In this document: one piece after another, positions 35,689 to 44,804 of the stretch
How the letters are laid out: each line of letters begins with the position of its first letter
Numbering within the stretch: the first letter of the stretch is position 1
Source of the DNA: Bacillus sp. S/N-304-OC-R1
Lineage (GTDB): Bacteria; Bacillota; Bacilli; Bacillales; Cytobacillaceae
NCBI RefSeq assembly: GCF_019749375.1
Contig: NZ_JACWFE010000004.1
Location: 186,001 to 250,000, forward strand
Direction: 5' to 3'
DNA length: 64,000 bases
Position numbers and translations under genes: made by a program
The notes under the pieces: model-generated
Databases searched by the model: none
Seen by the model: only the letters and a program-made list of their open reading frames with translations
Told to the model about the DNA's origin: nothing

Positions 35689-35702
35689 GTTGATAAATCA
35701 AC
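35689..35702. promoter_or_regulatory. Candidate MarR operator 2
   Basis: GTTGATAAATCAAC, the same arms as the palindrome at 35221, between marR and the FMN reductase gene and 25 bp before its start. Confidence 0.6.
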
Positions 35703-35727
35703 AATTTTAAAATTTGGAGGGTTACAT

Positions 35728-36273
35728 ATGAAAGTTGTTGCAATCGTTGGAAGTATTAGAAAAGAGTCATATAATCTTAAGCTGGCAAAATATATTCAGG
35801 ATAAATATAAAGAGCAATTAGATATCGAGATTTTAAATATTCGCGATCTCCCACACTATGATCAAGATATTGAATTAAATCCTTCAGAACAGGTTCGTGA
35901 ATTTAAAAACAAGGTTGCGGAGGCAGATGCGGTTCTTTGGGTAACACCAGAATATAATTATTCCATTCCTGGAGTTCTGAAAAATGCAATTGATTGGTTG
36001 TCTCGTGTGGAGAAGGTTATGATCGGCAAGCCTTCTTGGATTATGGGTGCAACGATGGGAACATTAGGAACGGTTCGTGCACAGCAGCATTTACGTGACA
36101 TATTATTCTGCCCAGGGGTAGGATCACCACTGCTGCCTGGAAATGAAGTGTATATCGGTGTCGTTCATGAAAAAATGGACGAAAACGGAAACATCACTCA
36201 CGAACCAACCGTTAAATTTTTAGACACAGTTGTTCATAATTTTATTGACTGGGCTAGCAAGCGGGTACGCTAA
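35728..36273 (+). CDS. NADPH-dependent FMN reductase
   Basis: 181 aa, flavodoxin-like. AIVGSIRKESYNLKLA is the FMN-phosphate loop, WVTPEYNYSIPGVLKNAIDW the family signature, and GTLGTVRAQQHLRDIL the next FMN contact. It reduces FMN, quinones or azo compounds with NAD(P)H in the cytoplasm. ATG 35728 has TGGAGGG 7 nt upstream. It follows the MarR gene with its own copy of the palindrome, so a stress-induced detoxification role is likely. Confidence 0.88.
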   Translation: MKVVAIVGSIRKESYNLKLAKYIQDKYKEQLDIEILNIRDLPHYDQDIELNPSEQVREFKNKVAEADAVLWVTPEYNYSIPGVLKNAIDWLSRVEKVMIGKPSWIMGATMGTLGTVRAQQHLRDILFCPGVGSPLLPGNEVYIGVVHEKMDENGNITHEPTVKFLDTVVHNFIDWASKRVR

Positions 36274-36311
36274 TAGGCTGTACTTTGACTATGTTAGTTA
36301 AGATTTGAATA

Positions 36312-36341
36312 GCCGTCATTATTCCGATGACGGCCATTTTT
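36312..36341 (+). terminator. Intrinsic terminator of the FMN reductase gene (unit 0 of array C)
   Basis: GCCGTCAT / ATGACGGC, 7-nt loop, then CATTTTTG. Its start is exactly 52 bp before the first repeat unit, and its stem sequence is that of the repeat units. Confidence 0.85.
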
Positions 36342-36363
36342 GGGTATTAAATGAGAGGAGTTG

Positions 36364-36986
36364 TCCGTCATCCTGCCGATGACGACCAGTTTGATAAGAA
36401 AAGGAAGTAGAGTTGACCGTCATACCTCAGATGACGACCATCTTGATAAGAAAAAGAAGCAGAGTTGACCGTCATACCTCAGATGGCTGCCATCTTGATA
36501 AGAAAAAGGAGCTGAGTTGTCCGTCATACCTCAGATGACGACCATCTTGATAAGAAAAAGAAGCAGAGTTGACCGTTTTACCTCAGATGACGGCCATCTT
36601 GATAAGAAAAAGAAGCAGAGTTGACCGTCATACCTCAGATGGCTGCCATCTTGATGAGAAAAAGGAGCTGAGTTGACCGTCATACCTCAGATGACGGCCA
36701 TCTTGATAAGAAAAAGAAGCAGAGTTGACCGTCATACCTCAGATGGCTGCCATCTTGATAAGAAAAAGGAGCTGAGTTGACCGTCATACCTCAGATGACG
36801 GCCATCTTGATAAGAAAAAGAAGCAGAGTTGACCGTCATACCTCAGATGACGGCCATCTTGATAAGAAAAAGTAGCAGAGTTGACCGTCATACCTCAGAT
36901 GACAGCCATCTTGATAAGAAAAAGAAGTAGAGTTGACCGTCATACCTCAGATGACGGCCATCTTGATGAGAAAAAAAGTAGAGTTG
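36364..36986. repeat. Tandem array C, twelve 52-bp units
   Basis: Units read ACCGTCATACCTCAGATGAC plus GGCCATCTTG-ATAAGAAAAAGAAGCAGAGTTG, 52 bp each, last one 51 bp. Most contain the hairpin CCGTCAT…ATGACGG. A second unit type (ATGGCTGCC with GGAGCTG) occurs at units 3, 6 and 8 counted from 36364, so amplification partly involved larger blocks. It fills the gap between the convergent FMN reductase and SDR genes and ends 18 bp before the SDR stop codon. No spacers; not CRISPR. Confidence 0.95.
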
Positions 36987-37004
36987 ACCGTTATCTAGAT
37001 ATCC

Positions 37005-37721
37005 TTAAGGATTAGTAGCCCACAGTCCAGCTGTTTTCACGAATACTCTCGGGTTCAGTTTTAATCCAGCGACAATCAGTTCGGCTAAATCTTCAGGCTG
37101 CATGATGTTCTCTGCATTTTCTTGAATGAGTTTGTTTTCAAGTGCTAAGTCTGTGGCGACAGTACTTGGTGTTAAGGCAGTTACGCGAATATTGTGTTTG
37201 CGAACTTCAAGCATAAGTGATTCGGTCATGCCAATGACAGCAAATTTCGAAGCACTGTAGGCGCTTGTGACGGGTGCTCCTTTAAGACCAGCTGTAGATG
37301 CAATATTAACAATATCGCCTGATTTTCTTTCGATCATTTCTGGAAGTACGGCTCTTGTGACATTGTAGACACCCATTAAATTTACTCGAACAATGTTTTC
37401 CCATTCATCAGGGGTTAAGTCTAGGAATCCACCAAACTTTGCAATGCCGGCATTGTTGATAAGTATATCTATCGATCCGAGGTCGGATTTGATGTGGTCT
37501 ACTGCGTGCTGGACAGCTTCAAGATCTGCAACGTCAGCCGCTGCTCCGGACACCTTAACGTCGTATTCTTCCAATTCCGCACTCACTTTTTCAAGATTAT
37601 CCATGTTTAATCCAATCAATCCAATATTGACGCCTTCTTTTGCCAAGGCAATAGCAGCGGCACGTCCAATCCCTCTGCCAGCGCCAGTAATGATGGCTGT
37701 TTTTCCGTTTAACGAAATCAT
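37005..37721 (-). CDS. Short-chain dehydrogenase/reductase (FabG-like)
   Basis: 238 aa. Cofactor motif TGAGRGIG at residues ~12-19, NNAG, catalytic Ser in VNIASTAG and YSASK, all as in 3-oxoacyl-ACP reductases and related NAD(P)H-dependent carbonyl reductases. Substrate not predictable. ATG 37721 has AAGGAG 8-10 nt upstream; the longer frame to 37763 is not used. It has no terminator of its own outside array C. Confidence 0.9.
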   Translation of the reverse strand: MISLNGKTAIITGAGRGIGRAAAIALAKEGVNIGLIGLNMDNLEKVSAELEEYDVKVSGAAADVADLEAVQHAVDHIKSDLGSIDILINNAGIAKFGGFLDLTPDEWENIVRVNLMGVYNVTRAVLPEMIERKSGDIVNIASTAGLKGAPVTSAYSASKFAVIGMTESLMLEVRKHNIRVTALTPSTVATDLALENKLIQENAENIMQPEDLAELIVAGLKLNPRVFVKTAGLWATNP

Positions 37722-38253
37722 TATGAATCGCTCCTTAAAAATATTATATATTATCTGACCCACTCAATTATTATGTCATAAAATTACCGATATTACCCAT
37801 TCTAGGAATTAGGACGGATCTTCCAATCGCCTTCTCTTGATATTTACTATATTGGTTATATATACCTGAAAAATAGTAAAAAAGACGCGAAAATGTTTTT
37901 ATTAAAATATTAATAATGGTATATAAATATTAACAATATTACAAAATATTTCATGCTATTGATAAATAAGTAAGGTGTTAATAGAATAAATTAAATCGTC
38001 ACAAACCTAGATTTTACAAGGAAAACGAAGGTAATCAAGTGAAAGTCCCTAATAATTTTTTAAAAAATAGGAATAATTAAAATTATTTCGGTTTTTGAAA
38101 TATGTTAATATTTTATATTGAAATAATTAAATATTTATAATATTATAAAGTAACATTAATTAACAGAAATTCAAAAAATAAATATTGTTGTTAATATAAG
38201 ATTTATTTAGGTAAAAATTATCAGGTCCTAAGAATCTTTCCATAAGGGTGATT
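37722..38253. other. AT-rich intergenic upstream of the peptide transporter operon
   Basis: 532 bp, very AT-rich with many ATATTA blocks, no gene. It should carry the promoters for the SDR and the opp operon; a CodY-box-like site lies at 38158-38172. Confidence 0.4.
38158..38172. promoter_or_regulatory. CodY-box-like site
   Basis: AATTAACAGAAATTC matches AATTTTCWGAAAATT at 11 of 15 positions. Peptide transporter operons are common CodY targets in Bacillus. In such AT-rich DNA a chance match is possible. Confidence 0.3.
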
Positions 38254-39255
38254 ATGTTGAGTAATGCATTATTGAAAATAGAAAACTTAAAGACCTCATT
38301 CAGAATAAAAGATGACTATTATGCAGCAGTGGACGATTTATCTTTAACAGTTAATAAGAATGAATTGCTTGCCATAGTTGGAGAGTCTGGCTGCGGGAAA
38401 AGCGCACTTGCCTTTTCAATCATGGGTTTACATACAAGAGCTAAGATAGAGGGTAATATTCTTTATAAAAGTCAAAATATTGCTACAAGTTCAGTTAATG
38501 AATTAAATAAACTGCGCGGGAAAGATATGGGGATGATCTTTCAGGATCCGCTAACTGCTTTAAACCCGCTTATGACGATTGGAGACCAGATTGGTGAAAT
38601 CCTTCTTATCCATAATAAAAGCCAATCAGCAGGGAAAAGAAAAGAGAGAGTACTAGAATTGCTTAAGAAGGTTGGTATTCTCAGAGCAGAGCATGTGTTC
38701 AATCAATTTCCTCACCAACTATCAGGAGGAATGAGACAGCGTGTAGTAATTGCGATGGCCATTGCTAACGAACCAGAACTACTAATTGCCGACGAACCGA
38801 CAACTGCATTAGATGTTACGATTCAGTCACAAATTCTCGATTTAATTAGAGAATTAAAAGAGGATAGCCAAGCAGGAATTATCCTAATCACGCATGACCT
38901 AGGGGTAGTAGCTGAAATGGCAGACCGTGTAGCCGTTATGTACGCTGGTCAAATCGTTGAAATTGCTGACGTCGTGACACTTTTTAAAAATCCATTGCAC
39001 CCATACACTAGATCATTACTGAATTCAGTACCAAATAGCGCTGAGGCAAAAGCAAAGCTTCATGTGATCGAAGGGGTTGTTCCTTCATTACAAAATCTTC
39101 CGAGAGAAGGCTGCAGATTTAGCGCAAGAATACCGTGGATTAAAGAGACTTCTCATGAAAAGAATCCTGTACTGCATGAGGTAAGCCCAGGGCATTTTGT
39201 TCGGTGCACTTGTTATAAAGATTTCTACTTCCCTCATGAAAGTAAGGAGGAATAA
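38254..39255 (+). CDS. oppD: Oligopeptide ABC transporter ATP-binding protein (OppD/AppD type)
   Basis: 333 aa. Walker [11 protein letters not shown]-loop [10 protein letters not shown], signature [12 protein letters not shown], Walker [13 protein letters not shown] and H-loop LITHDLG are complete. In the C-terminal oligopeptide extension the usual four-Cys pattern is reduced: GCRFSARIP has Ile where ARC-P is expected and the third Cys is absent (KETSHEKNP), leaving GCRF and RCTC. First gene of a five-gene operon; ATG 38254 has AAGGG upstream. Provides, with OppF, the energy for peptide import. Confidence 0.9.
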   Translation: MLSNALLKIENLKTSFRIKDDYYAAVDDLSLTVNKNELLAIVGESGCGKSALAFSIMGLHTRAKIEGNILYKSQNIATSSVNELNKLRGKDMGMIFQDPLTALNPLMTIGDQIGEILLIHNKSQSAGKRKERVLELLKKVGILRAEHVFNQFPHQLSGGMRQRVVIAMAIANEPELLIADEPTTALDVTIQSQILDLIRELKEDSQAGIILITHDLGVVAEMADRVAVMYAGQIVEIADVVTLFKNPLHPYTRSLLNSVPNSAEAKAKLHVIEGVVPSLQNLPREGCRFSARIPWIKETSHEKNPVLHEVSPGHFVRCTCYKDFYFPHESKEE

Positions 39256-39259
39256 GATC

Positions 39260-40192
39260 ATGTCATTTCTAAAAGTTGAAGATGTAAAGGTTCACTTTCC
39301 TGTCAAATCAGGCATGTTTGGCAAAACGGTGGGTCATATTAAAGCCGTAGATGGAGTCTCATTATCAATTGAAAAAGGTCAAACTTATGGACTTGTAGGA
39401 GAATCAGGTTCCGGAAAAACAACAACCGGGAGAGCAATTATCGGACTAAATAACATTACATCCGGGAAGGTATTGTTTGAAGGAAAGGATATTACTCATA
39501 TAAAAAACGTAAGTAAGGATGTCCGCAAAGATATTCAAATGATTTTCCAGGATCCGTATTCCTCATTAAATCCCAAAAAACGGGTTATCGATATTGTCGC
39601 AGAACCAATCCGAAATTATGAGAAATTAACTAAATTAGAAGAGATGAAGCGAGTTCAGGAATTAATGGAGCAAGTTGGGTTGAGTCCTGAAAGCGTATAC
39701 AAATATCCGCATGAATTCTCTGGCGGTCAGCGTCAAAGGATTGGGATTGCACGAGCTATTGCCTTAAAGCCGAAACTAATCATTGCTGATGAACCTGTAT
39801 CAGCATTGGATGTTTCTGTCCAAGCCCAAGTATTAAATTTCATGCAGGAAATCCAGAAAGAACTGGGCTTAACGTATTTATTCATTAGCCACGACTTAGG
39901 TGTCATTAAGCATATGTGTGATCGTATAGGGATCATGTACAAAGGAAGATTTGTTGAAGAAGGGTTGCCAGAAGACATATTTCAAAATCCGCAGCATATT
40001 TACACGAAGCGGCTTGTTGCGGCAATCCCTGACATCGATCCTAATAACCGCGATCAGCACTTAAAATTCCGTCAAGAAGTAAAGAAAGAGTACGAGAATT
40101 CGTATGAAAAGTACTTTGATGACGAGGGTTTAGCTTACAAACTGAAATCAATATCGAATACACATTTTGTGGCTCTGCCTGAGAAAGGTTGA
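39260..40192 (+). CDS. oppF: Oligopeptide ABC transporter ATP-binding protein (OppF/AppF type)
   Basis: 310 aa. Walker A GESGSGKTTTGR, Q-loop FQDPYSSLNPKK, signature FSGGQRQRIGIA, Walker B LIIADEPVSALD, H-loop FISHDLGV. The C-terminus (KYFDDEGLAYKLKS) lacks the Cys-rich extension. ATG 39260 starts 4 nt after the oppD stop and has AAGGAGG 9 nt upstream; the longer frame from 39197 is out. Confidence 0.9.
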   Translation: MSFLKVEDVKVHFPVKSGMFGKTVGHIKAVDGVSLSIEKGQTYGLVGESGSGKTTTGRAIIGLNNITSGKVLFEGKDITHIKNVSKDVRKDIQMIFQDPYSSLNPKKRVIDIVAEPIRNYEKLTKLEEMKRVQELMEQVGLSPESVYKYPHEFSGGQRQRIGIARAIALKPKLIIADEPVSALDVSVQAQVLNFMQEIQKELGLTYLFISHDLGVIKHMCDRIGIMYKGRFVEEGLPEDIFQNPQHIYTKRLVAAIPDIDPNNRDQHLKFRQEVKKEYENSYEKYFDDEGLAYKLKSISNTHFVALPEKG

Positions 40193-40197
40193 ATAGT

Positions 40198-41160
40198 ATG
40201 TGGAAATTTATCGTAAGACGTTTAATCACAATGATTCCTCAAATCATTATTTTAAGCTTAATCGTATTTATCCTAGCAAAAATGATGCCGGGAGATGCTT
40301 TAACAGGAATGGTCGATCCAAATATTGACCCGAAAACAATAGAAGCGAAACGGGAAGCACTTGGCCTTAATGATCCGTGGTATGTGCAATATGGCAACTG
40401 GGTTAAAGGAGCGGTTCAAGGTGATCTTGGTCAATCCTTTCATTATAAGATGCCTGTAACAGAACTGCTTGGCCAAAGAATAATGAACACTGTATGGCTA
40501 TCTTTACTTACATTGTTATTAACCTATTTAATTGCCATCCCGCTAGGAATTACGAGTGGACGTTTTCATGATTCATGGGCAGACCGGCTAATTACAAGTT
40601 ATACGTATGTTGGATTTGCCATGCCACTATTTATTTTTGCACTAGTTATGCTATGGTTCTTCGGATTTTATCTTGAATGGTTTCCTACTGGTGGAAGTGT
40701 TGAACCAGGGTTAAAGCCAGGGACATTCGATTATTTTATGAGCAAAATCTATCATATGATGCTTCCTGCTCTATCAACAGCTCTCATTGCAACAGTATCT
40801 ACTGTTCAATATTTGCGAAGTGAAATTATTGATGTTAAGCAAAAGGATTTTATTCAAACAGCAAGAGCAAAGGGTGCATCAGAATCTAGAGTCTATAATC
40901 GTCATATTCTACGAAATTCATTATTGCCGATTGCAGCATTTTTCGGATATGAAATTACAGGGCTAATTGGCGGTTCCATCTTCATCGAAAACATTTTTGG
41001 GTACCCAGGAATGGGGCAATTAGTCTTAGGCTCAGTATTACTTCGTGATTATAGCGTTGTTACAGCCTGTGTTCTCCTTATCGGAATTGCCACTGTTATT
41101 GGAGCACTGTTGTCAGATATTATCTTAAGTATTGTTGACCCGCGTATTCGTATTAAGTAA
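40198..41160 (+). CDS. oppB: Oligopeptide ABC transporter permease (OppB/AppB type)
   Basis: 320 aa. Six membrane helices starting with RRLITMIPQIIILSLIVFIL, an extracellular loop with GLNDPWYVQYGNWVKGAVQG, and the coupling helix RAKGASESRVYNRHILRNSL (EAA loop). BPD_transp_1 family. ATG 40198 is 5 nt after the oppF stop. Confidence 0.9.
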   Translation: MWKFIVRRLITMIPQIIILSLIVFILAKMMPGDALTGMVDPNIDPKTIEAKREALGLNDPWYVQYGNWVKGAVQGDLGQSFHYKMPVTELLGQRIMNTVWLSLLTLLLTYLIAIPLGITSGRFHDSWADRLITSYTYVGFAMPLFIFALVMLWFFGFYLEWFPTGGSVEPGLKPGTFDYFMSKIYHMMLPALSTALIATVSTVQYLRSEIIDVKQKDFIQTARAKGASESRVYNRHILRNSLLPIAAFFGYEITGLIGGSIFIENIFGYPGMGQLVLGSVLLRDYSVVTACVLLIGIATVIGALLSDIILSIVDPRIRIK

Positions 41161-41198
41161 TTTAGACGGTATTTTGATAGATTCCCGAGGTGATTCAA

Positions 41199-42113
41199 AT
41201 GAAAATAGAAGCAAACAAATTGGATATAGCGGGCAATGCAAAAAAGTTGGAGAAAAGTCCATCGGGTTTTAGCATCGTCTGGCGTGAAATTGTTAGAGAT
41301 AAGGTTGCTTTAATTTCCCTTATTTTTCTAACATTTGTAATCATTTTTGTATACGGAGTATCGGTATTTCTTAATCAAGAAGAGATTGTAACTGTAGATT
41401 TGTTCTCCATACACCAGCCTCCTTCAAGTGAACACTTGCTAGGAACTGACTATGGCGGTCGAGATATTTTTGGACAACTGATTATTGGAACGAGAAATTC
41501 CTTATCAATTGGAATTCTTGTCACACTAATGACTGGTATTATCGGAATATTTTACGGACTCATTTCAGGATATTTCGGTGGAACAGTTGATAACATCATG
41601 ATGCGCGTTGTTGATTTCTTTATGATCTTGCCATTCCTTATGATCGTAATCGTATTCGTTGCAATTGTTCCTAAATATAGCATCCTAGCATTCTCGCTTA
41701 TTATGACTGCGTTCCTATGGATGGGAAAAGCGCGATTAATTCGTTCAAAGGCACTTCAGGAAAAAGAACTCGACTATGTAAATGCATCGAAGACTTTAGG
41801 TTCATCACATTTGAAAATCATGTTTACACAAGTACTGCCAAATTTAAGTTCGATTATCATTGTTTCAATGACATTAAATTTGGCAGCCAATATTGGTCTA
41901 GAATCTGGATTATCCTTCTTAGGATTTGGTTTTCCAGAAAGTACACCAAGCTTAGGGACTCTTGTCAGCTATGCAAGAAACCCGCAAACATTACAATTTA
42001 GATGGTGGATTTGGGTACCTGCATCATTACTAATTCTAGTATTGATGTTAAGTATAAATAATGTTGGACAAGCGTTAAAACGTGCGACCGACGCAAGACA
42101 ACGAAGAGGATAA
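41199..42113 (+). CDS. oppC: Oligopeptide ABC transporter permease (OppC/AppC type)
   Basis: 304 aa. N-terminal cytoplasmic stretch, then SGFSIVWREIVRDKVALISL, the LLGTDYGGRDIFGQLIIGTR loop typical of OppC/DppC, six helices, and the EAA loop ASKTLGSSHLKIMFTQVLPN. ATG 41199 has CGAGGTG upstream; 38 bp after oppB. Confidence 0.9.
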   Translation: MKIEANKLDIAGNAKKLEKSPSGFSIVWREIVRDKVALISLIFLTFVIIFVYGVSVFLNQEEIVTVDLFSIHQPPSSEHLLGTDYGGRDIFGQLIIGTRNSLSIGILVTLMTGIIGIFYGLISGYFGGTVDNIMMRVVDFFMILPFLMIVIVFVAIVPKYSILAFSLIMTAFLWMGKARLIRSKALQEKELDYVNASKTLGSSHLKIMFTQVLPNLSSIIIVSMTLNLAANIGLESGLSFLGFGFPESTPSLGTLVSYARNPQTLQFRWWIWVPASLLILVLMLSINNVGQALKRATDARQRRG

Positions 42114-42128
42114 AGAGGAGGTCAAAAC

Positions 42129-44021
42129 ATGAACAAGAAACTATTAAAATCTTTTCTTGTTGCCATGCTAGTTTTTGTTCTGGCATTAGCAGGCTGTTCT
42201 AAAGACACAAGCAAGCCTGCTGATGATACAGGCAAAAAGGATGACAGCAAGAAAACAGAAGAAAAAGCTGAAGATGGTGTGTATAACATTAAAGACTTTA
42301 GCAATGTGAAGACGAATCAAGGAGAAGCAATTGATGGCGGTACGTTCACTTATGGGTTAGTTTCTGATACCCCATTCGAAGGTACTTTAAACTTCAACTT
42401 CTATTCTGGTAATCCAGATTCACAAGTTCTTCAATTCTTTGACGAAGGTTTTTTAACATGGGATGCTAACTACGTTTATACGAACGATGGTGCAGCAACT
42501 TATGAAAAGGATGCAGAAGTATCTCAAAAAGCTTTAGCTTCACTTTCAGCTGACGAAGCTAAGACTGTTGCAGACAAAGGTGTAACTATTACTTTCAAAA
42601 TTCGTGACAATGTAAATTGGCATGATGGCAAGCCTGTTACAGCTGAAGACTGGGAATTTGCTCATGAAGTAATTGGTAACAAAGCATATGATGGTCCTCG
42701 TTACGGATCAGATTTCACAAACATTGTTGGTATGGATGAATTCCATGAAGGTAAAGCTGACAAGATTTCTGGTATTGAAGTAGTTGATGAAAAGACTTTA
42801 AAAATTACTTATAAAGAATCTACTCCATCTCTATTAACTGGTAGTATTTGGACATATCCATTAGCAAAGCACATCTTTGGAAATATGCCAATCGATAAGA
42901 TTTCTTCATCTCCTGAAGTGCGTCAGCATCCAATTGGATTCGGACCATTCAAGGTTGAGTCAATTGTTCCAGGTGAGTCTGTTACTTATGTAAGAAACGA
43001 TGATTACTGGAGAGGCAAGCCGAAGTTAGACAAAGTTGTATTAAAAGTTATTAACCCTAACGTAATTGTTCAAGCATTAGAAAAAGGTGAAGTAGATACA
43101 GTTGATTCATTCCCTGTAGATCAATACCCTGCTAATGCAAAAATGGCAAACGTTGAATTCTTAGGAATGGTTGATCGTGCTTACTCTTATATGGGCTTTA
43201 AATTAGGTTCATGGGATAAGGAAAAGGGAGAAATTAAACCTAACCCAGAAGGAAAAATGTCTGATGTGAACCTTCGCCGTGCAATGTGGCATGCAGTTGA
43301 TAACGATACTGTTGGTAAGAAGTTCTATCATGGTCTTCGTTGGAATGCGACTACTTTAATTCCGCCTTCACATCCAGAATTCCATGACGATTCAAATCAA
43401 GGCCGTGCTTATGATCCGGAACTAGCGAAGAAAATTCTTGACGAAGCTGGATACAAAGATGTTGATGGTGATGGAATCCGTGAAGACAAAAACGGTAAAC
43501 CATTAGTAATTAATTTCGCTGCTATGTCTGGTGGAGAAACAGCTGAGCCACTAGCGAAGTATTATATCCAAGCTTGGCAGCAAGTTGGCTTAAAAGTTGA
43601 ATTACTTGATGGCCGTTTACAAGAGTTTAACTCATTCTATGAGCGTGTAGGTAAAAACGGTGACGATGATCCGGCAATTGATGTTTATCAAGGTGCTTGG
43701 ACTGTAGGTATCGACGTTGACCCTCGTGGATTATACGGTCGCGATGCAATCTATAACTTCTCACGTTATGCAAGTGAAGAAAACGATGCTATTATGTCTG
43801 ACGGAGTTTCTCAAGCTGCATTTGATGTAGATTACCGTAAAGAAGTATACAATAAATGGCAAAAACTTATGGTTGACGAAGTACCGGTATTCCCAACATT
43901 ATACCGTGCTGCTCTAGTACCTGTTAACAACCGCGTATTAAACTATGCGATCGGTGACGGAACAGGCGTTTATCTAAACGAATTAGCAGTTAACCAAGAA
44001 GCACCAAACCCAGCAAAATAA
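42129..44021 (+). CDS. oppA: Oligopeptide ABC transporter substrate-binding lipoprotein
   Basis: 630 aa. Signal peptide with lipobox LAGC (Cys23), a Lys/Asp-rich linker, and an SBP_bac_5 domain: GGTFTYGLVSDTPFEGTLNF, GVTITFKIRDNVNWHDGKPV (family signature), NLRRAMWHAVDNDTVGKK, and an EF-hand-like DEAGYKDVDGDGIREDKNGK. Captures peptides at the cell surface. Last in the operon with AGGAGG upstream. Longer than OppA of B. subtilis, closer to the larger Opp4A/AppA-like class. Codon use with few rare codons suggests high expression. Confidence 0.9.
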   Translation: MNKKLLKSFLVAMLVFVLALAGCSKDTSKPADDTGKKDDSKKTEEKAEDGVYNIKDFSNVKTNQGEAIDGGTFTYGLVSDTPFEGTLNFNFYSGNPDSQVLQFFDEGFLTWDANYVYTNDGAATYEKDAEVSQKALASLSADEAKTVADKGVTITFKIRDNVNWHDGKPVTAEDWEFAHEVIGNKAYDGPRYGSDFTNIVGMDEFHEGKADKISGIEVVDEKTLKITYKESTPSLLTGSIWTYPLAKHIFGNMPIDKISSSPEVRQHPIGFGPFKVESIVPGESVTYVRNDDYWRGKPKLDKVVLKVINPNVIVQALEKGEVDTVDSFPVDQYPANAKMANVEFLGMVDRAYSYMGFKLGSWDKEKGEIKPNPEGKMSDVNLRRAMWHAVDNDTVGKKFYHGLRWNATTLIPPSHPEFHDDSNQGRAYDPELAKKILDEAGYKDVDGDGIREDKNGKPLVINFAAMSGGETAEPLAKYYIQAWQQVGLKVELLDGRLQEFNSFYERVGKNGDDDPAIDVYQGAWTVGIDVDPRGLYGRDAIYNFSRYASEENDAIMSDGVSQAAFDVDYRKEVYNKWQKLMVDEVPVFPTLYRAALVPVNNRVLNYAIGDGTGVYLNELAVNQEAPNPAK

Positions 44022-44035
44022 TCTAATTATTAGAG

Positions 44036-44068
44036 AGACCTGCCTAACTAAATAGGCAGGTCTTTCTT
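44036..44068 (+). terminator. Intrinsic terminator of the opp operon
   Basis: Perfect 10-bp stem AGACCTGCCT / AGGCAGGTCT, 8-nt loop, then TTCTT. Confidence 0.88.
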
Positions 44069-44141
44069 CGGGACAAGGGGACGGTTATTCTGCCTCAAGT
44101 TTAGAGTATCTTCGGGACACCGGAACCGTCCCTTAGTCCCA
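44069..44141. repeat. REP-like GGGAC element, copy 1
   Basis: CGGGACAAGGGGACGGTT at 44069-44086 and its inverted partner AACCGTCCC at 44124-44132, then TAGTCCC. This GGGAC-ACGGGGACGGTT style is a common dispersed repeat in Firmicutes associated with REP-type tyrosine transposases. Part of it codes the C-terminus of the adjacent GNAT protein. Confidence 0.7.
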
Positions 44142-44709
44142 TTAACTGCTGAAGATGAGCTTTTACTTTCGGCCATCCTTCGTTTGTGATACTGTACATT
44201 ACGGTATGACGTATTGTACCGTCTGGCCGAATCATGTGGTTGCGAAGGATGCCTTCTTTTTTTGCTCCGATACGTTCAATCGCTTTTTGAGAGCGGAAAT
44301 TTTCGTGATCAGTTTTCAGCTGGACGCGATGAAGTCCCATCGTTTCAAAGCAATAGCGGAGCAGCAGAAATTTGCAATTCGTATTGGCGGGAGTCCTCCA
44401 ATAACTTGGGACAAGCCATGTGGAACCAATTTCTAGGCACTTATGCTCTAAATGGATATCTAGAAATCTAGTCGAACCGATGATTTTATTTGATTGCTGA
44501 TCGATCATGACAAATGGGATCTCAATTCCTTGATCTTTCAACAACAAAGCTTGTTGAATATATTGAATTGCATCCTTTTCCGATTTAATATGCTTTGTCA
44601 TGTGTTTCCATATTTGTTGATCCTGAGTGGCTTTAATTAATTCCTCTGTATCTGATTCCTCCATGACCCTTATACAAATTACATTGTTTTCTAATTTAAT
44701 ATTTTTCAT
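44101..44709 (-). CDS. GNAT (RimJ/RimL-type) N-acetyltransferase
   Basis: 202 aa. ICIRVMEESDTEELIKATQD opens the fold, IIGSTRFLDIHLEHKCLEIG and WRTPANTNCKFLLLRYCFE carry the acetyl-CoA region, RVQLKTDHENFRSQKAIERI the Q/R-x-x-G-like part, and GAKKEGILRNHMIRPDGTIR the C-terminal strand. Acceptor unknown. The last ~12 codons (GLRDGSGVPKIL) are read from a REP-like repeat, so the native end was replaced or extended. AAAGGAGTG before the ATG. Divergent from the MocR regulator, likely its target. Confidence 0.88.
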   Translation of the reverse strand: MKNIKLENNVICIRVMEESDTEELIKATQDQQIWKHMTKHIKSEKDAIQYIQQALLLKDQGIEIPFVMIDQQSNKIIGSTRFLDIHLEHKCLEIGSTWLVPSYWRTPANTNCKFLLLRYCFETMGLHRVQLKTDHENFRSQKAIERIGAKKEGILRNHMIRPDGTIRHTVMYSITNEGWPKVKAHLQQLMGLRDGSGVPKIL

Positions 44710-44743
44710 ATTTGTTCACTCCTTTCCTCTATTAAAAGGGAAA

Positions 44744-44791
44744 TTTGGTATGATAAAAATATCCAAATATAAAAAGTTGAACCATACCAAA
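44744..44791. promoter_or_regulatory. Candidate MocR operator pair
   Basis: TTTGGTATG (44744-44752) and its inverted copy CATACCAAA (44783-44791), 30 bp apart, between the divergent GNAT and MocR genes. MocR-type regulators usually bind paired sites in such a divergent promoter. Confidence 0.5.
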
Positions 44792-44804
44792 AAGGAGAAA
44801 ACCA

